A DNA stretch of 5,003 nucleotides from Azoarcus sp. (GTDB lineage: Bacteria; Pseudomonadota; Gammaproteobacteria; Burkholderiales; Rhodocyclaceae): positions 1 to 5,003 of the forward strand of contig JAIRWW010000122.1 in assembly GCA_031268685.1 (NCBI GenBank), given 5' to 3'. Below, in pieces: positions 1 to 4,919 of this stretch. A model generated the notes under the pieces. The model did not search any database. It was not told where the DNA came from and saw only the letters and a program-made list of their open reading frames with translations. The number at the start of each line of letters is the position of its first letter. The stretch's first letter is position 1. Both the position numbers and the translations under genes were made by a program.

Positions 1-260
1 ACGATAGCGTCGACGTATTCCTTGTCTTCCTTCGCGGGGTTGGTGTCATCGAACCGCAAATGGCACACGCCACCGTAAGATTCGGCCAGGCCAAAATTGA
101 GGCAGATCGACTTGGCATGGCCATAATGCAGATAGCCGTTCGGTTCGGGCGGGAAACGGGTTTCCACCCGTCCATCCCATTTGCCCGTGCGATTGTCCTC
201 GTCGACAGCATTGCGGATGAAATTGCTGGCGGGCGCGGCGGGGTTGGCGACAAGGGTCAT
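1..260 (-). CDS. glnS: Glutaminyl-tRNA synthetase, N-terminal part (cut by window edge)
   Basis: Class I aminoacyl-tRNA synthetase that charges tRNA-Gln with glutamine in the cytosol. Reading the minus strand from the ATG at 260-258 gives 86 complete codons before the window ends. Visible family signatures are the stretch [17 protein letters not shown], with PPEPNG at residues 37-42 and the ATP-binding HIGH motif as HYGH at 45-48, then CLNFGLA and LRFDDTNP (residues 68-75), and EYVDAI at the cut. GlnS proteins are usually about 550-580 residues, so most of the catalytic core, the KMSKS loop and the anticodon-binding barrels lie outside. The ATG is preferred because the protein then begins with a short tail before FIRN, as in homologues; an in-frame TTG at 278-276 would add a hydrophobic LLFLPL stretch and seems unlikely. 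No clear Shine-Dalgarno is seen. It is transcribed divergently from the sulfur gene set. Confidence 0.95.
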   Translation of the reverse strand, partial: MTLVANPAAPASNFIRNAVDEDNRTGKWDGRVETRFPPEPNGYLHYGHAKSICLNFGLAESYGGVCHLRFDDTNPAKEDKEYVDAI

Positions 261-286
261 AAGCGGCAGGAACAGCAAAAATGTGC

Positions 287-314
287 ATTATAGGGGCTGG
301 CGAAGAAATATAAA
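287..314 (-). promoter_or_regulatory. Candidate sigma-70 promoter of glnS
   Basis: On the minus strand a perfect -10 box TATAAT lies at 292-287, with TTTATA (4 of 6 matches to TTGACA) at 314-309 and a 16-nt spacer. Transcription would start near 280, giving a short leader of about 20 nt before the glnS ATG. Called by eye only. Confidence 0.5.
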
Positions 315-372
315 CGGAAGCATTTCAAGCCAATCCAAACACTAGCGCCCGCCATCGCCTGAGCTGTTCAAG

Positions 373-402
373 ACTCGCAGCAGCGCCGCCAGAAGTCTAT
401 AC
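373..402. repeat. Direct repeat copy 1 in the glnS-metY intergenic region
   Basis: This 30-bp unit begins ACTCGCAGCAGCGC and ends AGTCTATAC, and recurs at 435-463 with the same first 14 and last 9 bases; only the middle 6-7 bases differ. The two copies start 62 bp apart. Paired copies upstream of a gene fit binding sites for a regulator of the downstream set, but a dispersed genomic repeat is equally possible. Confidence 0.7.
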
Positions 403-407
403 GATAA

Positions 408-436
408 TTTAGAAATATAGTGAATGCCCTTATAAC
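408..436 (+). promoter_or_regulatory. Candidate sigma-70 promoter of the metY gene set
   Basis: TTTAGA (4 of 6 to TTGACA) at 408-413 and TATAAC (5 of 6 to TATAAT) at 431-436 are separated by 17 nt in a locally AT-rich stretch. The start would fall near 443, giving a leader of about 55 nt. Direct repeat copy 2 begins within the -10 box and covers the predicted start, so a protein bound there would affect initiation. Called by eye. Confidence 0.4.
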
Positions 437-463
437 TCGCAGCAGCGCGCCCGCAGTCTATAC
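435..463. repeat. Direct repeat copy 2, overlapping the candidate metY promoter
   Basis: This is the second copy of the unit at 373-402, 29 bp long, beginning ACTCGCAGCAGCGC and ending AGTCTATAC. Its end forms an imperfect dyad, AGTCTATACT at 455-464 (outer AGT and ACT pair), which is weaker in copy 1, where the final T is a G. Its position across the predicted -10 and start site makes an operator role reasonable but unproven. Confidence 0.65.
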
Positions 464-498
464 TTCTGCCTTTCACTTACAGTCGTAATTGATTTGCC

Positions 499-1893
499 AT
501 GCCCAAAACCGACGCATCCAAAAAGCACTCTGGAAAAGCCGCCAGCAAAAAACAATCCAAAAAAGCCGCTGCCGCCGTTGAAGCCACTGCCGCCCTGGCC
601 GCCGCGCCCGAAAGCGCCGCGCCGCAACTTTCCTTCGACACCCTTTGCATACAAGGCGGCTACGACCCCAAAGTCAGCGAGCCGCGCATCCTGCCCATTG
701 TCCAGAGCACCACCTACAAATACGACGACATCGACCACGTCAACCGGATCATGACCCTGCAAGCCTTCGGCCACAAATACAGCCGAACCAGCAATCCGAC
801 CGTCGCCGGATTCGAGGCACGGATGAACCTGCTCGAAGGCGGCGCGGCGGCAGTGGCTACCGCATCGGGCCAAGCTGCAAACCTCCTGGCCGTCATCTCC
901 ATCGTCCGGGCGGGCGACCACATCCTCTCGGCAAGCCAGCTCTACGGCGGCACCTTTACCCTGTTCAACTCCACGCTCAAAAAATTCGGCATCGAAACCA
1001 GCTTCTTCGACCCCAACGCCCCCCAGGCGGAAATAGAAAAACTCATCCGCCCCGAAACCCGCCTGATCTTCGGCGAAACCATCGGCAATCCGGGCCTCGC
1101 CATACTCGATTTCGACAAACTGGCTGGCATCGCCAAAAAACACGGCATCCCCTTCATCGTCGACAACTCGCTGGCCACCGCATGGCTCTGCCAACCGTTC
1201 AAACATGGCGCAAACATCGTCACCTACTCCGCCACAAAATACATAGACGGGCACGCCACCAGCATTGGCGGCGCGGTAATTGATGGCGGCAACTTCGACT
1301 GGACGAACGGCAAATTCCCCGACTTCACCACCCCAGACCCGACCTACAACGGCGTGATCTACACCGAAAGCTTCCCGCAGACGGCCTTCCTCATCAAAGC
1401 CCGCGCCCAATTCCTGCGCGACTTCGGCGGCTGCCTCAGCCCCATGAACGCCTTCCTGTTCAATATGGGCCTTGAAACCCTGCACCTGCGCATGCCGCGC
1501 CACGGCGACAACGCACACGCGCTCGCCGACTTCCTGGAAAAGCACCCCAGTGTCGCCTGGATCAACTACCCCGGGCTAAACGCCACCGGCAAAAAACACA
1601 TCGAAAAATACTTCCGCCACAAAAACGGCAGCGGCATCCTCACCTTCGGCATCAAGGGCGGCCTCGACGCCGTCCGCCGCTTCGTCAAGCGCCTGAAAGT
1701 CGCCGCCCTCGTCGTGCACATCGCCGACGCCCGCACTGGCGTCCTGCACCCCGCCACATCCACCCATGCCCAACTCAACGAAGAACAATGCCTTGCCGCT
1801 GGCATCACGCCGGACATGATCCGCGTCTCCGTCGGCACCGAAGACATAGCCGACCTGATCGCCGACTTCGACCAGGCACTGAACGCCGCCTGA
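499..1893 (+). CDS. metY: O-acetylhomoserine sulfhydrylase (MetY-type, PLP-dependent), with Lys/Ala-rich N-terminal tail
   Basis: Cys/Met-metabolism PLP enzyme, 464 residues, cytosolic. The family replaces the acetyl group of O-acetylhomoserine with sulfide or methanethiol, giving homocysteine or methionine. Visible motifs are YSR at 94-96, TASGQAA at 121-127, ETIGNP at 193-198, the pyridine-binding VDN with Asp222, and SATK with the probable Schiff-base lysine Lys247, followed by TSIGG. The insert GKFPDFTTPDPTYNG after TSIGG and the RMPRHGDNA stretch are characteristic of MetY rather than MetB or MetC. Residues about 1-43 are extra relative to the usual ~430-residue enzyme: Lys/Ser-rich, then almost pure Ala, resembling histone H1-like tails. 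The ATG at 499 follows an in-frame TGA (490-492) and no later start precedes the core, so the tail appears genuine. The usual VDNTFATPYLC reads VDNSLATAWLC here, which may alter the active-site wall. No Shine-Dalgarno is seen. It is the first gene of the three-gene set; the physiological thiol is not known. Confidence 0.9.
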   Translation: MPKTDASKKHSGKAASKKQSKKAAAAVEATAALAAAPESAAPQLSFDTLCIQGGYDPKVSEPRILPIVQSTTYKYDDIDHVNRIMTLQAFGHKYSRTSNPTVAGFEARMNLLEGGAAAVATASGQAANLLAVISIVRAGDHILSASQLYGGTFTLFNSTLKKFGIETSFFDPNAPQAEIEKLIRPETRLIFGETIGNPGLAILDFDKLAGIAKKHGIPFIVDNSLATAWLCQPFKHGANIVTYSATKYIDGHATSIGGAVIDGGNFDWTNGKFPDFTTPDPTYNGVIYTESFPQTAFLIKARAQFLRDFGGCLSPMNAFLFNMGLETLHLRMPRHGDNAHALADFLEKHPSVAWINYPGLNATGKKHIEKYFRHKNGSGILTFGIKGGLDAVRRFVKRLKVAALVVHIADARTGVLHPATSTHAQLNEEQCLAAGITPDMIRVSVGTEDIADLIADFDQALNAA

Positions 1894-1900
1894 GCGCTCA
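1891..1900. other. Perfect 10-bp palindrome on the metY stop codon
   Basis: TGAGCGCTCA includes the TGA stop of metY. Nine of its ten bases recur at 4315-4323, shortly after the stop of the repeat-protein gene. No T-tract follows either copy, so these are not ordinary terminators. May be chance. Confidence 0.25.
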
Positions 1901-1936
1901 CCTCGCCCGCCCGCCCTGCCCCGCCATCTCTCTCCC

Positions 1937-2896
1937 ATGCAAATCGACACCGCCCGCTACCTGAAGCTCGACGACGCCCCCGCGCGCCTGAAAAACACAC
2001 TGGACATTCGCGTCACCGAACACGCCTTCCTCCCCAGCATCGACGACATTCTCAGCGACTGGGTCGCCACCATAGCCACCCCCGCCTTCAAGCTCATCAA
2101 CCGCCTGCAAGGCCCGCAAACCAGTTTTTGCAGCATTGGCACCGGCGTTGGCCTGGACGCCCTCGCCGCCATCGAAACCCTGGGCGCGACCCGGATCGGC
2201 ATCACCGACGTCCATCAGGATGTCGTCGCCGCCGCCGCCGACAACATCCGCAACAACCTGAAAACCCCCGACAACATCACAATCGAAGCCGGTCACGGCG
2301 ACCTCCTGGAACCCCTCGCCCCCAACGGCGCAACACCGCCGCGCTACGACCTGATCTACGAAAACCTGCCCAACATCCCCATCGCCGACGCCGAAGAAGC
2401 CGCCACCGCGCGCAAAAGCGCCGGCCACATCCCTCCCCGAAAAGAAAACGTCCCGCCGCTCATGCGTCGAAACCTGCTGGCGCTCCACACCATCGCCCTC
2501 CAAAAAGCCAAACCCTTCCTGGCCCCCGGCGGCACGGTGCTCTCGCTGCTCGGCGGACGCATCCCGCTCGAAATCTTCCGCGAAATGGGACGGCTAACCG
2601 GCTACCATGCCGAAATCTTCACCTATGGCTGGAAAATCCAGACCGATCCAGAAGAAATCATCGGCGGCCACCTGAAACAACAACAAGAAGGCTTCGGCCC
2701 CTACCACTTCTACCGCGCCAGCCGCCTTGCCGAAGTCTTCGCCAACCTAAGCCTGGAAGAATCCGGCGCAAACGCCCACGCCATCGAACACCGGCTGACG
2801 CCCGACGCGCTCAGCCCAAAAGAAGCCCTTGCCGCCTGGCAACAAGGCGAAACCATCGGCCACACCGTCGTCGCCCTACGCTCCCGGCCCATCTGA
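1937..2896 (+). CDS. Class I SAM-dependent methyltransferase, possibly S-methylating a thioether (MmtN-like by context)
   Basis: 319 residues, cytosolic, no signal peptide. The Rossmann methyltransferase core is clear: motif I FCSIGTGVG at residues 64-72 binds SAM, and the acidic end of strand 2 is ITDVH with Asp91. The motif IV position reads DLIYENLPNIP at 138-148, where HemK-like enzymes carry NPPY. A hydrophobic strand after a Gly-rich turn (APGGTVLSLLGGRIP, 196-210) is typical of the late core, and the C-terminus ends with GHTVVAL. Length and architecture fit the ~300-residue bacterial methionine S-methyltransferases (MmtN), which make S-methylmethionine. That assignment rests mainly on context, between a methionine-forming enzyme and a sulfonium-lyase-like cupin; an N- or O-methyltransferase on another substrate cannot be excluded. 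It starts 43 nt after metY and ends 17 nt before the cupin ATG, so co-transcription is likely. No Shine-Dalgarno precedes the ATG. Confidence 0.8.
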   Translation: MQIDTARYLKLDDAPARLKNTLDIRVTEHAFLPSIDDILSDWVATIATPAFKLINRLQGPQTSFCSIGTGVGLDALAAIETLGATRIGITDVHQDVVAAAADNIRNNLKTPDNITIEAGHGDLLEPLAPNGATPPRYDLIYENLPNIPIADAEEAATARKSAGHIPPRKENVPPLMRRNLLALHTIALQKAKPFLAPGGTVLSLLGGRIPLEIFREMGRLTGYHAEIFTYGWKIQTDPEEIIGGHLKQQQEGFGPYHFYRASRLAEVFANLSLEESGANAHAIEHRLTPDALSPKEALAAWQQGETIGHTVVALRSRPI

Positions 2897-2913
2897 ACAA
2901 ACGCAGCCACCCC

Positions 2914-3564
2914 ATGCCCCCGCTTGCCGCGCTCACCGCCATCGAAGCCATCCGCGCACACCTTGCCGCCCGGCTCGCCGCAGGCCGCGAACCCTCGCCC
3001 ATCGCGGCTGAACTCCAAAACATCCTGAACCTGCTGGCCAACGTCGACCTCCGCCATGCCGACGAAAAACACCTCCGCCCCAGCGGCCATCCCGTCATCC
3101 GGCAACTACAACAAACACCCCCCAAAAACAGCGACGCCTCCACCGCGGCAATCTTCCGCGCCTTCCTGCCGCAACTGGATGCCCTGCCCTGGCGCTACAG
3201 CTACACACCCCGCCCCGATGCCCCCGACATCGGCGAGCGCATGGCCTGGGCCGAACTCATCGGCCCCATCGCCCCCTTCAAAAGCGCAAAAGTCTGCCTG
3301 GGCCTGACCGCCATGGGCCCGCGCCTGCTCTACCCGCGCCACAGCCACCCGGCAGTAGAAACCTACCTCGTCGTCTCCGGCATCGCGGCCTGGACGGCGG
3401 AAAACACCACCCGGCGACAACAACCCGGCGCACTGATCCTTCACCCCGCGAACATCGTCCATGCCATGGAAACCGGCGACGAACCGCTGCTCGCCGCCTA
3501 CGCCTGGACGGGAGACGTAGAAACCCTCTCGACTTACGAAAATGTTTCAATCCACGCCCCGTAA
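2914..3564 (+). CDS. Cupin protein of the DddL-like DMSP lyase family
   Basis: 216 residues, cytosolic. The N-terminal ~95 residues are largely helical and the C-terminal half is a single cupin barrel. Metal-binding positions match DddL/DddQ-type DMSP lyases: YPRHSHPAVETYLVVSG gives His143, His145, Glu149 and the nearby Tyr151, and the second cupin motif PGALILHPANIVHAME gives His183. The flanking WAELIGP, GLTAMGP and PLLAAYAWTGD also fit the family. Known members cleave DMSP to dimethyl sulfide and acrylate with a divalent metal. The ATG at 2914 is chosen because it directly precedes the family-like N-terminus, 17 nt after the methyltransferase stop; the frame is open much further upstream, but that stretch is an Arg/Pro-rich shadow of the methyltransferase gene. 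Oddity: the last seven codons (NVSIHAP) and the stop lie in or directly beside a CRISPR-like repeat, so the native end may have been replaced. The substrate is uncertain because no DMSP-making steps beyond a possible methyltransferase are visible. Confidence 0.82.
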   Translation: MPPLAALTAIEAIRAHLAARLAAGREPSPIAAELQNILNLLANVDLRHADEKHLRPSGHPVIRQLQQTPPKNSDASTAAIFRAFLPQLDALPWRYSYTPRPDAPDIGERMAWAELIGPIAPFKSAKVCLGLTAMGPRLLYPRHSHPAVETYLVVSGIAAWTAENTTRRQQPGALILHPANIVHAMETGDEPLLAAYAWTGDVETLSTYENVSIHAP

Positions 3565-3573
3565 CCGGGCGAC
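3544..3573 (-). CRISPR. Solitary type I-C-like CRISPR repeat unit (degenerate, 30 nt)
   Basis: On the minus strand the unit ends with GGGGCGTGGATTGAAAC, the highly conserved 3' half of type I-C CRISPR repeats, and begins with GTCGCCC, the conserved 5' end. The hairpin CGCCC/GGGCG is retained around a 7-nt loop. Its length is 30 nt against the usual 32. No second copy, regularly spaced spacer or cas gene is visible in the window, so it is not an array. On the plus strand it encodes the VSIHAP end of the cupin and provides its TAA stop at 3562-3564. Confidence 0.6.
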
Positions 3574-3613
3574 AAAGCGCGGAAGGACTTACGCCCCTCC
3601 TGCGGCCCGATTC

Positions 3614-3629
3614 TCCCCCTGAAGGGGGA
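3614..3629. other. Small GC hairpin between the cupin and repeat-protein genes
   Basis: CCCCC (3615-3619) pairs with GGGGG (3624-3628) around TGAA, with an extra T-A pair outside. The nearest T-run (3647-3651) is about 18 nt downstream, too far for a standard intrinsic terminator. It could be a weak transcription barrier, an mRNA-stabilising hairpin or part of a REP-like repeat. Confidence 0.4.
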
Positions 3630-3638
3630 ATTCCAACC

Positions 3639-3642
3639 GGAG
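3639..3642 (+). promoter_or_regulatory. Shine-Dalgarno GGAG of the repeat-protein gene
   Basis: GGAG lies 10 nt before the ATG at 3653 and 7 nt before an overlapping TTG at 3650. The TTG has the better spacing, the ATG the better codon; the protein differs by one residue. It is the only clear ribosome-binding site on the plus strand of this window. Confidence 0.5.
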
Positions 3643-3652
3643 TCAGTTTTTG

Positions 3653-4300
3653 ATGAAAGCGAAAACGGACAATAAAAATCGCCGGCAGCGCAAAGCGAAG
3701 CGAAGCGAAGCAATAAAAAACTTCGACGATCTGGAAGCACTCCAAATCGAACAAGCCAAAGCCTCCGTCAACCGGGTTTTCGCGCACGGCGATGCAGGCG
3801 AACTCGCCGAAGCGCGCGCGGTCTTCGACGCCATGCGGGAATTCGGCGACGCAGAAGAAATGCTGGTTTTACGCGCCACGGCCTCTTTCAACCTGATCCT
3901 CGACTATGGCGCGGCGGGCGAACTTGCCGAAGCACGAGCGATTCTCGAAGCCATGCAGGAATTTGGCGACGCTGAAAAAGTGAATGCCTTGCGCGCCTCG
4001 GCATCCTTCAACCTGATGTTCGACTATGCCGAAGCGGGCGATCTAAGCGAAGCGCGGGCAATTTTCGAGACCATGCGGGAGCTTGGCGACGCTGAAAAAG
4101 TGCGAATCGAACGCGCCAAAGCCGCAGCCAATTTGATCTTTTTTTACGCCAGCGCAGAAAACAATTGCGCCGAAGCCAGAAAAATCCATGACGCCATGGA
4201 CAAGCTGGGTAGTTCACCCGAAATTATGACAATACGGGAAAAAGCCGCCGAAATACTCTCCTCACACTGCCCTGCGAATCCACATATCGAACCCAGCTAA
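3653..4300 (+). CDS. Small TPR/PPR-like repeat protein, function unknown
   Basis: 215 residues from the ATG at 3653 (216 from TTG at 3650), no signal peptide or membrane segment. Residues 1-22 are strongly basic (Lys/Arg-rich). Four tandem helical repeats follow at 31-70, 71-110, 111-150 and 151-191. The unit pattern is roughly ASFNLI-DY-AAGELAEAR, then AI-EAM-EFGDAEKV, about 40 residues long. The N-L---Y---G-L-EA---F--M-E-G spacing resembles pentatricopeptide repeats as much as tetratricopeptide repeats, so an RNA- or protein-binding solenoid is expected. The repeats are also similar at DNA level, indicating recent internal duplication. It lies 88 nt after the cupin with its own Shine-Dalgarno and an intervening hairpin and CRISPR-like unit, so it is probably separate from the sulfur genes. 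I do not recognise the gene. Confidence 0.8.
   Translation: MKAKTDNKNRRQRKAKRSEAIKNFDDLEALQIEQAKASVNRVFAHGDAGELAEARAVFDAMREFGDAEEMLVLRATASFNLILDYGAAGELAEARAILEAMQEFGDAEKVNALRASASFNLMFDYAEAGDLSEARAIFETMRELGDAEKVRIERAKAAANLIFFYASAENNCAEARKIHDAMDKLGSSPEIMTIREKAAEILSSHCPANPHIEPS
3693..3712 (+). repeat. Pentanucleotide run near the start of the repeat-protein gene
   Basis: AAGCG occurs three times in a row, followed by AAGCA, within codons 14-20. A 5-nt unit is not a multiple of three, so a change in copy number would shift the frame. With so few copies, slippage is likely rare. Confidence 0.6.
3743..4225 (+). repeat. Four tandem ~120-bp in-gene repeats
   Basis: Units lie at 3743-3862, 3863-3982, 3983-4102 and 4103-4225, each coding one helical repeat. 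Units 1-3 are strictly 120 bp and closely related, for example in the GCCATGC(A/G)GGAATT(C/T)GGCGACGC stretch of units 1 and 2. The fourth is longer by one codon and more diverged. Confidence 0.85.
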
Positions 4301-4351
4301 GGTTTTGGCTCGGAGAGCGCTCAATCTCCCAACATACCGCGCACGGGACAC

Positions 4352-4380
4352 TTTCCCTTCACGCACGGAACCGCTAGAAT
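4352..4380 (+). promoter_or_regulatory. Candidate promoter of tRNA-Ser
   Basis: TAGAAT (5 of 6 to TATAAT) at 4375-4380, 12 nt before the tRNA, is preceded at 17-nt spacing by TTTCCC (weak, 3 of 6). Position relative to the tRNA supports the -10 box; the -35 box is poor. Confidence 0.4.
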
Positions 4381-4392
4381 GCCCAGCCTCGC

Positions 4393-4483
4393 GGAGAGAT
4401 GGATGAGTGGTTTAAGTCGCACGCCTGGAAAGCGTGTTCAGGGTAATACCCTGACGGGGGTTCGAATCCCCCTCTCTCCGCCA
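4393..4483 (+). tRNA. tRNA-Ser, anticodon GGA, with encoded CCA
   Basis: Full cloverleaf: acceptor stem GGAGAGA (4393-4399) pairs with TCTCTCC (4473-4479), followed by discriminator G and CCA at 4481-4483. The anticodon stem CACGC/GCGTG encloses loop CTGGAAA with anticodon GGA at 4427-4429, reading UCC and UCU. A long variable arm (CAGGG-TAATA-CCCTG) marks a class II serine tRNA, and the T arm is GGGGG-TTCGAAT-CCCCC. It lies directly upstream of a recombinase-like fragment, so its 3' end is a probable integration site, although no second copy of the 3' end is seen in this window. Confidence 0.97.
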
Positions 4484-4496
4484 TAACACATAAGGA

Positions 4497-4533
4497 TACG
4501 CCGTAACGGATTGACTTTCCTAGAAACGGCGTA
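4497..4533. other. 8-bp inverted repeat between tRNA-Ser and the recombinase fragment
   Basis: TACGCCGT (4497-4504) and ACGGCGTA (4526-4533) are perfect inverse complements separated by 21 nt, starting 14 nt after the tRNA CCA. No T-run follows, so a terminator is unlikely. Core- or arm-binding sites of a tRNA-targeting recombinase often show such symmetry, but this role is inferred from position alone. Confidence 0.4.
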
Positions 4534-4610
4534 GTTAAAGGGCTTCCGGGACTTACTGACAATCGTTGAGGAATACATCGCGGGATACTTTTCTCCTGCG
4601 GTCATGCGAA

Positions 4611-4919
4611 ATGAACAACGATATGTCATATAAAGGCTTGGGTTTAGTGCTCCGTGGGCGCACATGGCGAGCACAGAAGCGCATCCGGAAAACGTGCATC
4701 CATGCATACCCGGGAAATGGGCCGATCCTGTGGCTTAATACCGGCTGTACAGACAAGAAAGCGGCGGCATCCATTGCCCGCCCATGGATCACGGAGCTAG
4801 AGGCGGAATTTGACCGTATCGAGCAAGACCGTGGAGCGCAGTTCCTAACGACCATCACGGACGAAGAAATAGCTCGCCTGTGTGACCAGGGCGAACGCAC
4901 TTATTTAACATATTTGTGA
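4611..4919 (+). pseudogene. Truncated tyrosine recombinase/integrase-like fragment (N-terminal part only)
   Basis: 102 residues from the ATG at 4611; an ATG at 4623 and a TTG at 4566 are also in frame, and no clear Shine-Dalgarno decides between them. The segment GLVLRGRTWRAQKRIRKT, followed by LWLNTGCTDKKAAASIARPW, resembles the N-terminal arm-binding region of phage-type integrases (a short beta sheet with R-G-x-W, then S/N-T-G and an Ala-rich helix). The core-binding and catalytic domains, with their Arg, His-x-x-Arg and Tyr residues, are absent: the frame stops at 4917-4919 and no continuation appears in any frame up to 5003. Intact integrases are about 350-450 residues. Codon use is more mixed and less C-ending than in the sulfur genes, which fits acquired DNA. 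Its position just after a tRNA supports an integrated-element remnant. A small unrelated hypothetical protein is the alternative. Confidence 0.5.

Noticed and set aside
60..293. Plus-strand open frame opposite glnS
   Set aside because: It lies antisense to the GlnS N-terminus, which has unmistakable family motifs.
443..498. SAM- or SAH-type riboswitch in the metY leader
   Set aside because: The predicted leader is only about 55 nt and I see no paired stems or conserved riboswitch core; a covariance-model scan would decide.
430..1545. Long minus-strand open frame of 371 codons opposite metY
   Set aside because: It is antisense to the clear MetY gene, its composition (Gly/Val/Glu/Ala/Phe-rich) is the mirror of GC-rich coding DNA, and no family motif is visible.
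1898..2503. Minus-strand open frame of 201 codons opposite the methyltransferase
   Set aside because: Gly/Val/Asp-rich shadow without motifs, opposite a well-supported gene.
2128..2913. Upstream extension of the cupin frame across the methyltransferase gene
   Set aside because: The translation is Arg/Pro/His-rich low-complexity sequence, typical of an out-of-frame reading of a GC-rich gene; the methyltransferase frame has clear motifs.
3591..3618. Possible second degenerate CRISPR repeat after 3573
   Set aside because: Only ACGCCCC and scattered bases match, and the copies would be 37 bp apart, which leaves no normal spacer length.
3614..3651. Intrinsic terminator after the cupin gene
   Set aside because: The hairpin is short and the T-run is about 18 nt away instead of directly following.
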